Source: Dicaeum eximium
Lineage: Eukaryota > Chordata > Aves > Passeriformes > Dicaeidae
DNA: 64,000 bases
NCBI GenBank assembly: GCA_013396995.1
Contig: VWZP01005252.1
Coordinates: 419,007-483,006, forward strand
Direction of reading: 5' to 3'
Under the pieces are notes generated by a model. That model was not told the DNA's origin and did not search any database. It saw only the letters and a program-made list of their open reading frames with translations. Position numbers and translations under genes: made by a program. Every line of letters starts with the position of its first letter. The stretch's first letter is position 1. Of this stretch, positions 12,167 through 24,200 are shown in pieces.

Positions 12167-15100
12167 AGATTGGAGAGGACCACCATTATGATAATGAAAT
12201 TTCCAGCTACTGGGTAACATTGCCCCAAATTCTGGCTTCAGTTACACCAATTAGAATAATTTCTCCTTCCAGACTTGTTGGGTTGTCTGCTGTAGCTACC
12301 ATGTAGACACATCCATATTTTCCACTGGTTGCAGGACAGAGCATAATTAATTTATTAAGACTGGGCCAAGATGATGGGATTTTTTGTCTGCCTTTGAGCC
12401 AATGACAGCTGCTCCTGGTCCCAGGACTTGGTTTTCTTGCTGTTCACGTTCACTTATATGAGGTTATAAACTGTGGCTCTGAATTACGAGAAAATACCTA
12501 AAAATGAGCCATGGCCCCATCCAAAGGCTCTCAGACACCTTCCTAGTGGATCATTGTTGATACACTGTTAAATGTGGGAGGAAGGTTTGTCACGACTCTG
12601 GCAGAGCTGAACTGTCTGGAGCTGACACCTCACTAAAAGACATCTCCATTAAGTCAGGCCAGCAAGAGTCCCTGCCCTATTTAATTCAGGCTTCCTCACT
12701 CTTTAAATGAGATATTTACTGGAAGAGTGTACAACACTGCTTGCAGGATGCTGAGTGCAGAGAAACAGGGGGAGATAGAAAATGGAAATGTGAAAGGAGG
12801 CAGAAAAGCTGTTGGTGGTGGTGATCAGGGGGTGGCTAAAAAGCAAAATCCTTTGTATCATCTGTACTTTCCCCACAAATCTCTATAGACACGATATCCG
12901 AATGTGTCCAAAATAAATAGAAAATTATCTAGTGGAGTAAATCCTGAGAGAAAGTAGGATTTAGAAAGTTAATATTGTGCATGTTAAAGATCTGACCTAT
13001 TGCTTTTCCCCTGGTGAGCAAAAAAAGCCTCAGGTTGCTGATGATAAGGCTGAGAAATAGAGTTATAATTTCAGTGAGAGTGAAAACAATTTTGACCCTG
13101 GCTGTTGGATTCTTTAAAATAGATCTCAGTTGTACCAGAAAAGACCAGTAAGGATTGCTGGAGATGGGTGATAGATTTCCTTGGGATTTTCCAGATTTGT
13201 GCCCCATTCTTTCACTCCAAGAACCAGCCCTAAGGATGAGCAAGCAGAGCCAGGGTATTTCCCACCTAAATCTAAATATCTTGTTGAGGTGCTTAAGGTC
13301 TGTAGGTTTTTCCAGCCTCCTATTTTAGTCAGTAGAGAGACCAGCCTTGGAAAATGCAATCCACCTGGGACAGTTTATTTTCCTACACTGACCAGTGAAA
13401 GGCTCCAGACTGCTGATGTCACTAAACCAGGTATAATGAGTCTGGATAAAAAGCAGCAACAGCCCAAAACTTGGAACTTTTGCCAGGAAAATATTAAAAA
13501 AGTGTGTGAAAATTCATTACAAATTCTGCTTGTATTCTCAACTACTTCTATTAGTTTCCCAGGAATACTGTAGCAAATTATTTTAATGAGGGGGAAGTCA
13601 TGGGAACATCTGGGGTTTTTATTGAAAGCAGGAGAATTCTATATGGCTTGAAAGAAAGACTGAATAATTTTCTAGGAGATAAAGCTTTGTCAAATGTACT
13701 CGTACATCAAAGTATGGGGGGAAAGAACTGCCTGAAACCTCTGGTTTGTGCTGTTCAAGGACATGGAATGAGTGAACTATTATCTTTTCTGGATTAAAAG
13801 CCTATTAACTGAAATCAAATCCTGAATTCTCTCCTTCAAATCTAATAATTCAGAAATCTAAAACTTTTCTAATCAATGAGCCAAAACAAATCACTATATC
13901 ATCATCAGGGTCTTGTCAAAATAACATAAATTACAAATAATTGTTATGAAGTATTGAAGAAATTTCTTTTTTTTCACAAAGCATTTGCAGCAAGTGATTT
14001 GAGTGGCATCATGATCTGAGGACAATTTATGAAACAGATAAAGCAGTAAAATTCATTGGTCACTTTTTGTACTTTGCATTGCCAGAGATTGGCAAGAAGC
14101 CCCAAAGCTCCTGCTCACAGCTCTGAACAGGGGTCAGTAATGTTTTTTGAGCACTCCTGACTGGAGAGGGTTAACAGGAACTCTGCAGCTGGTGGCAGCC
14201 TGACCTTTCCTGAGGGCCTGATTGCCTTGGAAAGAGGAGGATGACAAACCCTTGCACCATGGCCCTCCTGGGGCCGTGTTTGGGTCAGGCCTTGAGCGAG
14301 GGGAGGGCAGCAGCTCCGTCCTGGCTGCGGGGTCAGCCCTGCTGTGCACCAGTGATCCTGGAACAGCAAACCCCCAGAGAGGAACCAGGCACTGCTCAAC
14401 AAACCCCTGTGCCCCTCCTGTGCCAGCAGCCCAGCCCTGTGTTCCGTGTGTGGAAGGGCTTTTGAGGGGCAGCGAGTCAGTGGCAGGTTTCTGTTTGAGT
14501 ATTCATGCTGAGGACATGGTGTAGCACAAGCCCACACGTTGCTCTTCAATTAATTTTCCATTTACATCCCCCTGTACCTGACACATTCTGTTTGCATTGG
14601 GAATTAATATTTGCAAGACTAATGGAACCATCTTGGGCATCAAGGAAGGGAAAAAAAGATGAAAAAGAGGGGAGAGAGACCCCAGGGGAGGTAGAAAAAG
14701 AGATAGAGAGTATGTAGTCCTTGAAGAACTTGCATTCTCGGTGAAAGCAAGTGTTGTGTTCAGCAGCCATTTCAATTAATTTATGTTGGGCTGGTGACTA
14801 TACATGGCTTATCTATAGAATTAGATGATCCCTTCAGAGTTACTTAAAAAGAATAAAACACTCAGGCAAATTAAAAAAAATATATCATATTTTACTAAAA
14901 TCCCATTAAACCGTCACTCCCTCTTGTTTCTGCAATTCCTCTGGCACTATTTCTTTGGCAGAGTATTTGAGCCTGATACTGCAACAAGAGACATTAGTTT
15001 TCAGCTGAGGACCCTGTCTTTATTATGCTCAGCTTTTGCACCATTCAGATCCAACTGATACTTATCCAGATTGTGACTGGGAGCCTAATTTTGCATATGC

Positions 15101-17334
15101 ATCAACTTTTACTGTGCGTGATAGTGGCTAATTTTGGTCCCTGCCATGTGCAGCATTTGCCTCAAATCAATGTGATTCTCCAAAGAAAATAGTTTGCCTG
15201 GGTACTAAGTTCAAGGTGCTTTGGTTCTACCTCACCAGGTAAATAAAATACACTCAGGAATAAGCACCAAGGCCAGCAGGTGGACACCATACATGCAAGG
15301 AAACTCATTTATCCTCTCAAAAAGTGTGAGTTTCATGTGCTCTGCTCCTTGGCCATGCTGTGATCACAATCCATTCAGGGAAAAAAGGAGCTGGAACAGG
15401 CCAAATCCATGCCAGAGAACAGCTTAGCAGTTGACTGTATAAACAGTTTTGTTCTAGTCCTGGGAATGTTTCCAGACATGTTTGAATTTACTAATTTAAA
15501 TGTAGCCTTGAAGTCCCAATGCTTGCAATACCACTCCAGCATTTCCCTTGTGAGCACAGGGAGAGGTCACGTGGGCAAGATCATAACCACATCACTTTAA
15601 TAAAACAGACAGTAGAAAGCAGGCAATTATAGGAAGCAAAACTTAACAGGATGGGAACTGGAACCCTTTTATAGAATTGGTTTACATTTTCTTCATAGCA
15701 ATGCAGTGTCTTCTTACTGGAGAGGGTTACAGTCTCTCCTAGCTAGGAGTGGTAGTGAAAAACACATGTTCATCTCTCAAGTGTTACCTGAAATCATGTT
15801 GTTAGACTTTATTTTAATAAACAACATTCCTGGATGCATGACGAGTCATAAAAAACCATTATTAATATCAGGAAGTAATTCAGAATTAAATAAGCCCTCT
15901 GGACCAATATATATTCGTAGGGTGGAGGCAAATGTTCAATCAACTCCAGAGGAAGAAGCAAGAGAGAAGGGTGAAAAGGAAGAAGAATCTTAATGTGAGA
16001 GAAATCAAGCAAGCCTGGAATTTGACCTAGGACCTGATTTTCATGATTCCCTCAGTTTCAGGTTCTAATTTCCTAATTTTTCATACCTTGCTGATGCAGC
16101 ATTTTCTGTGTTAGTCTGAAGAGTCTGGATGAAAATGGAAAATGCCAGCATTGGACATTGTGGTGTAGCTTTTCACAGGCATCTCCCATTTTTGCAGACA
16201 AGCCAAGATGCAAATATTTGTAGTCTGTAGAAGTAGTTTGGCAACTTAATTTATAAGCATCAATGGATAATTGTTAGTAATTAAATGTTTGATTACCCAA
16301 CTGGGCCCACAGATCAGGTTGCTAGATTTCCATCTGCTAATAGCTGTGTGCACGGGGGATCCCAGGACTGGAAATGGGAGTGAAGGTTGGGGCTTACAAG
16401 ATGCAAAACTGAAAGTGCAAACATGAAGCTCAGTCTGTTGATGAGCTAGAAAATATGAAGCTTTATCTCTCTATTCTGATTGTACTTCTCTGCATTCAGG
16501 ACTGCAGTGTAAATGTCTCCAGGTTTAAATATAATCCAGTGTATTAGAGATCAATGAATTAGATTGGTGTGTAATTGGAATTCCCTCTCTGCTTTTGTTG
16601 TTGTTTTGCTTTGATGGTCACAAAGGAGTGTCCAGCTCTCTGTCCTGAATCTGTTTCTGAATCTGAAACTCTCCTTAACTGATGATGGAACATCATTTTT
16701 TCAGAGGCCATAAGTAGAATGACATGTACAAAGACCTGATGGAGCTGACAGGGATAAAAGATTTCTTCCTTCTGGTTCTCTTGCTGCCCTCAGCTCATAG
16801 ACTGTCTTTGCCCATCCTGGGAGACCTGTACAGCAGATAAAGAACCCAGAACTAAGTCAGTAATTTCAATGGATTTAAAGCAGCCTTCTGTTTGTCTACA
16901 GACGCGGACATTATAAAATCATTTCCTGACCAAGAATTTGGCCTTTCTCAAGGGTTTAAGCAACTCTCCTGCACAGACATGAATTCAGAGTGTACCATTT
17001 TTAAAAAACTTATCTCACTTTGTGTGTATTTGCTCTGTGCCTCAGCTGAGTTCTCTTCACTGACATCTGTCTAGCTGAAATACAGAACCAGAGATACAAA
17101 TAGCACACTCTACTAGAGGGCAGCTCCAATTAATATTTGCATGTAAGTGCCCTGCTTGCAGTGAGATCCCCCACAAAATAGATGACTCCCTGCAGAGGCA
17201 GCAGCTCTCTAATATCACCATCCTGAAAGGGGGTTCTTTTTAGACAGTGGGAAGATTCTTGAAGTCTGAAGGGAAAGCAAGATTCCCATCCCTGGCAGCA
17301 TGGGAGCACCACAACCATTCTACATCAATAAGTA
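12167..17334. other. gene-free stretch
   Basis: The region contains scattered short frames only. The longest is - 14115-14549, 144 codons, in a GC-richer patch where + frames are open too. An acceptor-like run ending GTCTACAG before 16902 opens about 58 codons (to 17072) without a good donor or nearby polyadenylation signal. No transposon or RNA gene is recognised. Confidence 0.45.
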
Positions 17335-17405
17335 ATCTGATCATGAGAAGCAAAGGTTAATGGCTAATCTGTTTACCTGAGCTTCATTAATCAAAGATTT
17401 ACTAG
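17335..17405. promoter_or_regulatory. possible enhancer-like motif cluster
   Basis: Within about 50 bp lie CAAAGG (17351), a forkhead-type TGTTTAC (17370-17376), a homeodomain ATTAAT and a TCF/LEF-type ATCAAAG (17390-17396). Dense heterotypic clustering in otherwise plain sequence is what developmental enhancers look like. No conservation test was possible, so the regulatory reading is tentative. Confidence 0.2.
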
Positions 17406-18048
17406 AAGTCAGAATCCTATTGCTGCTCAGGCACAGAGAGCTTTGCTTCCAGGTTGAAAAAGACAACTATGCAAACGGCATGGAGCATGTAATTCAACAG
17501 AGAGCAATTTTCCCAGTGTGTGGATGACAAAGGAAAGCATCAAAGAGAAAAGGCTCTAATCAGAAGGGATTATGTCTGGGCTGCATGGAGCAGAGGGAAA
17601 GCCTCAGTCTGCAGTGATGTGAAGAAGAGTTCGACTATGCCTAGCAGCAATATCATCAACCTTCTGAACTGATTACGGAGTATTTTGGTGTCATGAAATA
17701 TTATCCTGTTCTCCATGACAACTGACACCGCAATAATAGCACCTGTAAAGACTTAAAAGTTGCCAGAAGACTTCCTAAAACATTGTGCTAAATCCAGCAC
17801 AGGGATCTGGGAAACATGGTTTAGATCACAGGGACAGAGCCACTGGAGAATTGCCCTTTCTAAGGGACTGGTGTGAGCCCTGCTGTCAAATCCATCTAAT
17901 CTGAGACCTTTAGGTCTGTTGTGATAGTTAATGTCCACACTATGGTTCTAATTGCCCTCAAGTTAAAGGAAAAATGAACAGCAACTTGGGATCTTGGTGC
18001 TGACTATTCTTTGTGCAACTTTAATCCAATAGTTTTCTTTCTCCCCAG

Positions 18049-18130
18049 AACTCCCAGAGGGACAGGCCAGTTTTCCTAGGGAAAGCCCTGGAGGCAGGAA
18101 ACTTTCTGATGGCCCCAGTTCCCCAACTCA
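18049..18130 (+). other. candidate internal exon, 82 bp
   Basis: This is one of the best splice-bounded segments in the window. The acceptor is a strong pyrimidine tract, TTTTCTTTCTCCCCAG (ending 18048), and the donor is CTCA|GTGAGTTG (GT at 18131). Two of three frames are open throughout: one reads NSQRDRPVFLGKALEAG and onward, the other LPEGQASFPRESPGGRK and onward. I recognise neither, so no product is named. The length is normal for a vertebrate internal exon. Pseudoexons with good splice sites are common in introns, so this remains a candidate; transcript evidence would settle it. Confidence 0.28.
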
Positions 18131-19526
18131 GTGAGTTGTGATGACAGAGTCACTCACCTGTTTCAGCTTCAGGGGCTAAAAATGTGGACCTGAACTGAGC
18201 AAACCAGAATAAAAAAATAAAATTTTTTTCCTATGCAAAGTTAATTCTTTGAATTCAAGTGACAGTAAAGCCTTTTTACATAGGACTGCCACTGTGCCAA
18301 CTGATGGGAAATCAACTATGTGTAGACCTAGACATGGGTGAAAAAATAAATAGGAAAAATATATTCTGAACTAGAGGGTCCAAGGCTCTGTGAGGCCTGA
18401 GATCCCTTATTTTGGTCTTTTGTTAGATTTGTCAGCCTCAGGCTGTGTAGTTACTGTCCCAGTCATGGCAGAGGTGCCATCCCAGTGCCACATTGGGACC
18501 TCTGTGGGTGACACGAGACTGTCGTGGTGCACAGATACAGAGGGGCTGTGAGCAGTGAAAATGGAGACAGAGGAATAGGACCAAACCTATCCCAGGATGT
18601 AGCTGCAAAGCCATCTACTCCTATGTTTTTAAATGCCATATGTTGTGAACTAATTAATTCAGGGCCAGATTATGGCTTCTTTTTCATTACCTTACTTCCT
18701 GCATCCAAATATGAGGCTCAGAAAGTCCTTTGGTCTGCCCAGATGTCTGGAAGCTCAGGCAGAATGTGCTGGGAGATGTCCCAGCCTCAGCCAGGATCTG
18801 CACCGCCAGATCAGCGTGGAAAGAGGAACTGCTTATATGCTACATTTAACAATTTTAAAAGTATCTAAAACATTTCCTAAGGTTCTGAACTTCCTCTTCT
18901 CCACCACACAGCAGCCCACAGACCCCTGAAGGGCTGCTCTTATCAAGTGCAGCACCTCATTCTGTGAAGTGATTTTCAACCACCAGCTCTGAGGGCTTTT
19001 ATCACACCGAGCCAAGGGAAAATGTTGGTTTGCAGGGAGGACGTGGCTGGGCGCTCGGGCTGCTTTATCTGTGCACCAGGCATGGGTGTCATTATCAGTG
19101 TGTGGCAAACCTGGCACCGTCCCTCAACTTCAGCAGGAGTGATGTGACCTGACAAGGAAGATTCTGCTTTTAATAAAACATATTTTGGCTATAGGCAATG
19201 CTGCTCTTTCCCTGGAGAGGGTTATCAGTTTCACGTGAAGCTGCTTTTTGCATGCACGGAAGAGAAGCTACAGAACTGCACAGACTGGGAACTCCCTGTA
19301 AAATGGGAAAACATCTCTGTGTAACCACAGATACACCTGTACCACAGAATTGATTTTTAAAGACATAACTTCTCACTTTAACACTGAAACATTTTGCATA
19401 ATTTTAATTCTCTTCTTCTCTCTCTTATATATTTAATTTATAGTCCAAAGAATGCAGGCAACGACTCCTCTCACAAGTAGACCAATAAAAGTAGGGGAAT
19501 ATAATTAGATGAGCAATTGGAATTCA
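18131..19526. other. gene-free stretch before the inverted repeat
   Basis: No gene is supported. On the minus strand a good donor (AACAG|GTGAGTGA, near 18160) and a pyrimidine-rich acceptor (ending near 18197) bound a tiny segment of about 37 bp, almost opposite the + candidate exon. It is too short to weigh. Confidence 0.4.
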
Positions 19527-19727
19527 TTTTGGAATGATTGAATTGAAATGAGTAAGACCAACACATTGGTTGTTTTACTGGGGAATGTGTCCTTTAGGCT
19601 GCTAATGGAGCACAACCAAATAAAAAAACCTCATATTTCTTAGCAGGAAAAAAAAAAAGATGGTAGGGTCTTCTGTGCAAGAATCAGGGCTCTTTTTTAT
19701 GAAGATAGAATGGGAACAACAGAGGGC
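19527..19727 (+). repeat. long inverted repeat, left arm
   Basis: This 201-bp arm is the reverse complement of 20306-20509. By eye there are about ten mismatches and a few indels, mostly in an A-run (11 A here against 15 T in the partner), so identity is about 94-95%. It includes a perfect match of about 82 bp beginning TTGAAATGAGTAAG and ending CAACCAAATAAA. Sequence outside the arm does not match. It is either a local inverted duplication or two copies of an unrecognised interspersed repeat in opposite orientation. No terminal repeats or coding potential identify a transposon. Confidence 0.93.
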
Positions 19728-20305
19728 ATGGACTTAGAGAAATCTTTGGGGGTAGCTGGCTGAGATTCTGTTGTATTGATCATTTAACACCACTATGCCT
19801 TAATTGCATGGTTAATGACATGCTACAGACATTCTTCACAGAATTTTCTTTTTTCTTTGTGATTCAAATCAAATGCATATATAAAAATATATATGTAGAT
19901 CTATCTTCTTCCTCAGAGACAACTATGCTATCTCTGGCAATGGGAATTAATGAAAGATGTGTGATCCTTGAAATCAATGTAGTTACATTGATTTATACTG
20001 GTGTAGGAACTGACCTTTGAGTTCAAAACAAATCTAATGATGTTACAAGGAAAAAAAACACCCTAATAAATATACATAAGACAAAATTATCAGAACTGTC
20101 TAAGTGAATTATCATAAAATCAGGCTTCAGATTACTTTTCTATACTACAAAATTTTAAAAAGAAATGTCTGTTCTCCATCGGGGAGAACAAGAGGGAACA
20201 AAACCCCAGCAGCTGGGGCAACTGGCACACAGTTTAAAAATCGATTTAAAAATCAAAATTAAAAAAAAAATTAAAAATCAATTCTGCAGTAAACAGAACA
20301 GAACA
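19728..20305. other. loop between inverted-repeat arms
   Basis: This 578-bp spacer separates the two arms. It is AT-rich, with ATATATA runs near 19880 and an A-rich block at 20228-20282 built from near-copies of TTAAAAATCAA. No gene is seen. Confidence 0.7.
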
Positions 20306-20509
20306 GCCCTCTGCTGTTCCCCTCCTATCTTCATAAAAAAGAGCCCTCATTCTTGCACAGAAGACCCTACCATCTTTTTTTTTTTTTTTCCTGTATGAAA
20401 TATGTGGTTTCTTTATTTGGTTGTGCTCCATTAGCAGCCTAAAGGACACATTCCCCAGTAAAACAACCAATGTGTTGGTCTTACTCATTTCAACTCAATC
20501 ATTCCAAAA
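20306..20509 (-). repeat. long inverted repeat, right arm
   Basis: This 204-bp arm is complementary to 19527-19727. It contains a 15-nt T run (20375-20389) opposite the A-run of the left arm. If one RNA spanned both arms it could fold into a nearly perfect duplex of about 200 bp. An 80-codon minus-strand frame crosses this arm but is broken in the other copy and is not recognisable, so it is not called a gene. Confidence 0.93.
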
Positions 20510-20529
20510 GAAGAAATAAGAAAACCCTG

Positions 20530-20745
20530 CAGGCTGCGGCCGGAGCAGCCTGTCTGTATTCCCGTGCCATTCCCAGGGGTTATTTGCAGGGAATGCCAGC
20601 TCTCAGAGGGGCAGAGCCCGCTGGGGAAGGTGCTCAGTGCCGGTATTCAGGAGCAGCAGGTGCCCAGGAGCTGATTGCCGGCCGCATTCAGGGCACTCCT
20701 GGCGCCTCTCCAGGCTCATAGGGAATTCGGAGCAGCAGAGCAGCG
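20530..20745. other. small CpG-rich patch
   Basis: About ten CpG dinucleotides fall in roughly 215 bp (GCGGCCGG, GCCGGCCGC, GGCGCC and others), although the surroundings are strongly CpG-depleted. It begins about 20 bp beyond the right inverted-repeat arm. It could be a young GC-rich insertion not yet eroded by methylation, or a small unmethylated regulatory patch. No promoter motif decides between these. Confidence 0.5.
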
Positions 20746-21115
20746 TCTCGATACATGTTGTTCCTTGCCTGGATGCAATCAGTGGTATTATACCTGAAAA
20801 GTGACTGGTGAGCATCTGCTAAAGAAATGGAGAAATGATACTCCCGTGGTGTTTTCTTTAAGTCTCTGCTGAGGTTTTTTTTTAAGTGCTTTTTTTCATT
20901 GTTGCTCGCAATGAACTTTCTTTCTGTAAAAGTGCCCAGGAACAGGACTTGGTACCAGTTTTTGTAGCTGTTGAGGGCCTGGCTGTGGGTGTTCACTCTC
21001 CCATCATTACCCATGTATTTACATAATTCTAGTGTGTGTAATTCTCATCCCACTCATCCCAGAAATGGGAATTACATACAGTCAAATTAACATGACTGTT
21101 ACCAAGTTTTCACTT

Positions 21116-21264
21116 TATATATATCTATCTATATCTATATCTATATCTATATCTATATCTATATCTACATCTATACCTATATCTATATCATCTATATCTA
21201 TCTATATCATCTATATCTATATCTATATCTATATCTATATCTATATCTATATCTATATCTATAT
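21116..21264 (+). repeat. (TATATC)n compound microsatellite
   Basis: About 149 bp of TATATC/ATCTAT units, with interruptions near 21166-21177 (ACATC, ACCTAT) and two ATCATC phase shifts at about 21187 and 21207. The long right-hand run is uninterrupted and so probably length-variable. The Ile-Ser/Ile-Tyr reading frame over it is a repeat artefact. Confidence 0.95.
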
Positions 21265-24200
21265 GTATTAAAAGGACTTCCAGTAGCTACTCCATTCCAT
21301 GCTATTAAGGGAATCAGCCAAAGAGTCAGCCGAGAATGCAGTGATAAATGCAATTACTTCTAGATTGATGTTTTTAAATGTTCTGTTGTTGACAAAAAGC
21401 CCTCAGAAACCTGAAATGTTAATCTGTTTTTCTTTTGCAAATTGAGTACTGCCTGCTGTGTACATCCTTTTATTACTGTAGGGCTGCTCATAAGCTCCAG
21501 GCTGTTGGCATTTATTTATTAAAAATAAAAAAGAATCAAGAAACAGCACTGAAATATTTTTTCAGTTGGTTTCCAAAACAAAAATAATTGGCAGATACAG
21601 GGGAAAAAAAAAATACAAAATTTTGGCCAAAGAGTATTGACAGACAAGAACAGAAGGAGCAGTGTGGCTACCCCCAGGGATGCAGAGCCAATGAAACAAA
21701 ACTGACTTTCACAAGTAGTTGTCTAGACAATCGAGAGACTTTTTACAGATTGATGCTTAGGTTTAATAAAGAGGCCAAACTGCTTGAGTCTGCATGAAGC
21801 TTTAAGAAATCAAAAGCAAAATTCCATGGAGTGGTGCAAGAGCAGTATAATATAATTGCAGGGGTTTCAGAACAAAATCTTTATGAAAATGGGCAGCTTT
21901 CTGAGCCAAAAGACACCTTCTGGTGTCATTTATCAACAGCTGCTTTAGAAACCTGAGGTATGCCACAGTGATCACTCACAGGCAGCTCTGCTGTCACTAA
22001 TGGCCAGATTTTCCCCACTTGTTCCTTTTGCTCCTTTGAAAACAAGAAGCTGCTCCAGCATTTGTTTTCTAACACTAAAGAACATGATTCTGTATGGGTG
22101 TTTTAACATGAACATCCATGATTCTTTTTGTAAATATATCTGAGCAGCATCTAGAGTGGAAGTTTCCCCCAGTCAGCTTCACCACGGACTTGGAGTGAGG
22201 AAATATCTCTGAGGGAAAAGTGAACTGAAATTAAAGTTGCAACCACCACTACACCATTACACCCCAAGAACATCAGTTCTTTAAAAACAAAAGGCAGAGT
22301 AGATCAGCAGCAGGCATTTACTCATTCTGAGATTTAGGAATGTTTCTCCTGAATTCTGCTTCTGAATTCTGCTTTTCTTCCTCTTTTTGGGGAAAGCAGT
22401 TGTTTTCTTGAGAGATTGTGTTTGACTAGTGTGCCTCTTGAATTTCCTTTATTATAGTAGTCCTTTATATAGAAAAATATTTTTATTTGTTTTCCAAAAG
22501 AAGTAGAAAATATCGTCTGCATCATCTGGGTAACTGAGCTCCAGTTTTCCAATTCCACCTGCATTTCACAGAAAGAAACTACCCAAATACGACACAGGAT
22601 TTGAATGCTGTCTAATGGAATATGCAGCACATAACAAGAGGAAAGATTGCACTTGGTTAGTATTTATATGGTTTTTAACATTCTGGGAAAGGACATGCAA
22701 TTACTGTGCTTTTTCTTTGAGGCCACAGACCAGATTTTTTTTTGCAGTAATGCAGTCAGTGCTGGAGTCATAACACAGCCAAGGTTTCACTATAACTTAC
22801 AAGAAGTGCACTGGGAAATCCATATTTTTACAATTCCTTCAAACAATTCACAGACAAGACAAATATGAAGAAGAGCCCCAAAGCACACCCCTGTATCCAT
22901 AAACTTCCACCTGGGCAGGAGCAGATATGGGCATGGCTGCAAGGGAGTGTACTTCATGCCTCGTGCACTTTAGGGGCACGTGTTCCATTTTGTTTATTTA
23001 CTTCAGTAACTCCTCTGTGTCCCTGAGGTTTTGAAATCTAAGGCCAAGGTCAGCAGCTACAATGGGAGTTGTTATGGTCTTTGTAGGCAGGAGGTGGAAG
23101 GAGTGGATTTAATTCCCTGCTGACACCAGTAGGATCTGGGAACAGCCAAGCCAACCTTGTGACGTAGGCTGGGCACCAACCAGGAGGACTCTCCTCAAAA
23201 ATGGAAACACAGAAGATTCCTGAAAGAAGATGCTTTTACTCCTTTTTTTTTTTTTTTCTCTAAACACTGGGTGCAAAGTTTGCTGCCAGCAATGAACCCT
23301 CCCAGGTCTGCTGGACTGACAGCCCGTGTGTGTGGACTCTGAGGTTCTGGTTCTACTGCAAAGAGAATAACACTGAAATGAGCACAGAACACAGTAAAGT
23401 ATCAGAGGAACTGTGATTTCTGCCTTGAATAAGTCTCCTAACAACTTGAGTATTTGTCCTAGTCTGATTATTGCTGTTCCAAATTATTCTTTTCCCTTGT
23501 TCTCCCTATGGTTTCATAACTTGGCAAGTCCTATTTACTGATCAGCCTTTGCCTCTTTCTAAAAAGGAAGGCCAGGGACTTTCTGTCATCTTTTAGGTCA
23601 GCTGGCTTCCTCACTAAAAGCACAGCCTGAAAGAATGGGGTAAAATTTGCACATTCAGCCCCATGAGTGCACTTCCACGGAGCTGGCTGTCTTCAGGAGC
23701 AAAGACAAAACCTGTGTCCAACTCTGCACCGTCAGGCCTCTGGCTCCCAAATGTTACTCGGTAGCTGACAACCTCTGGCAAGCAAAATGTACCCTTTTTA
23801 CACTATGCTGAACATAGAAAAAGTGGTAATAAATAGATGGTAGCTTAGAGGTGTGATTTATTTGTTTTATGAATCATGGAAGAGTCCATAACTCATGAAA
23901 GATTAAGGCTGAAGCAAGTTGTATGGCTCTTGCATTACAAGTGGAGATTAATGTCTTATTTCATGAAGCCTCATCGTTAACTGGTCTGCATTAAAGTAGT
24001 TTAATGTTAGTGACAGAAAGAATTGACTTTTAACATTTTTTAAATATTCTGCCATTTGATTGCTCTTTGCCAGGGGGATTTCTCTCAGACCTGAGAGGTT
24101 TTGAAGGGAATAAATCCTATCTCAGCATGGGCTTTCTTACACACACCTGCACCCCACATGATTATTATGAAGACCCACAAGATCAGCAGGATAATACAGA

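Noticed and set aside
20246..20488. 80-codon minus ORF across the right inverted-repeat arm
   Set aside because: Passes through a poly-A/T run as poly-Lys, and is disrupted in the homologous left arm. No transposase or other motif.
21032..21271. 79-codon ORF of Ile-Ser and Ile-Tyr repeats
   Set aside because: Direct translation of the TATATC microsatellite.
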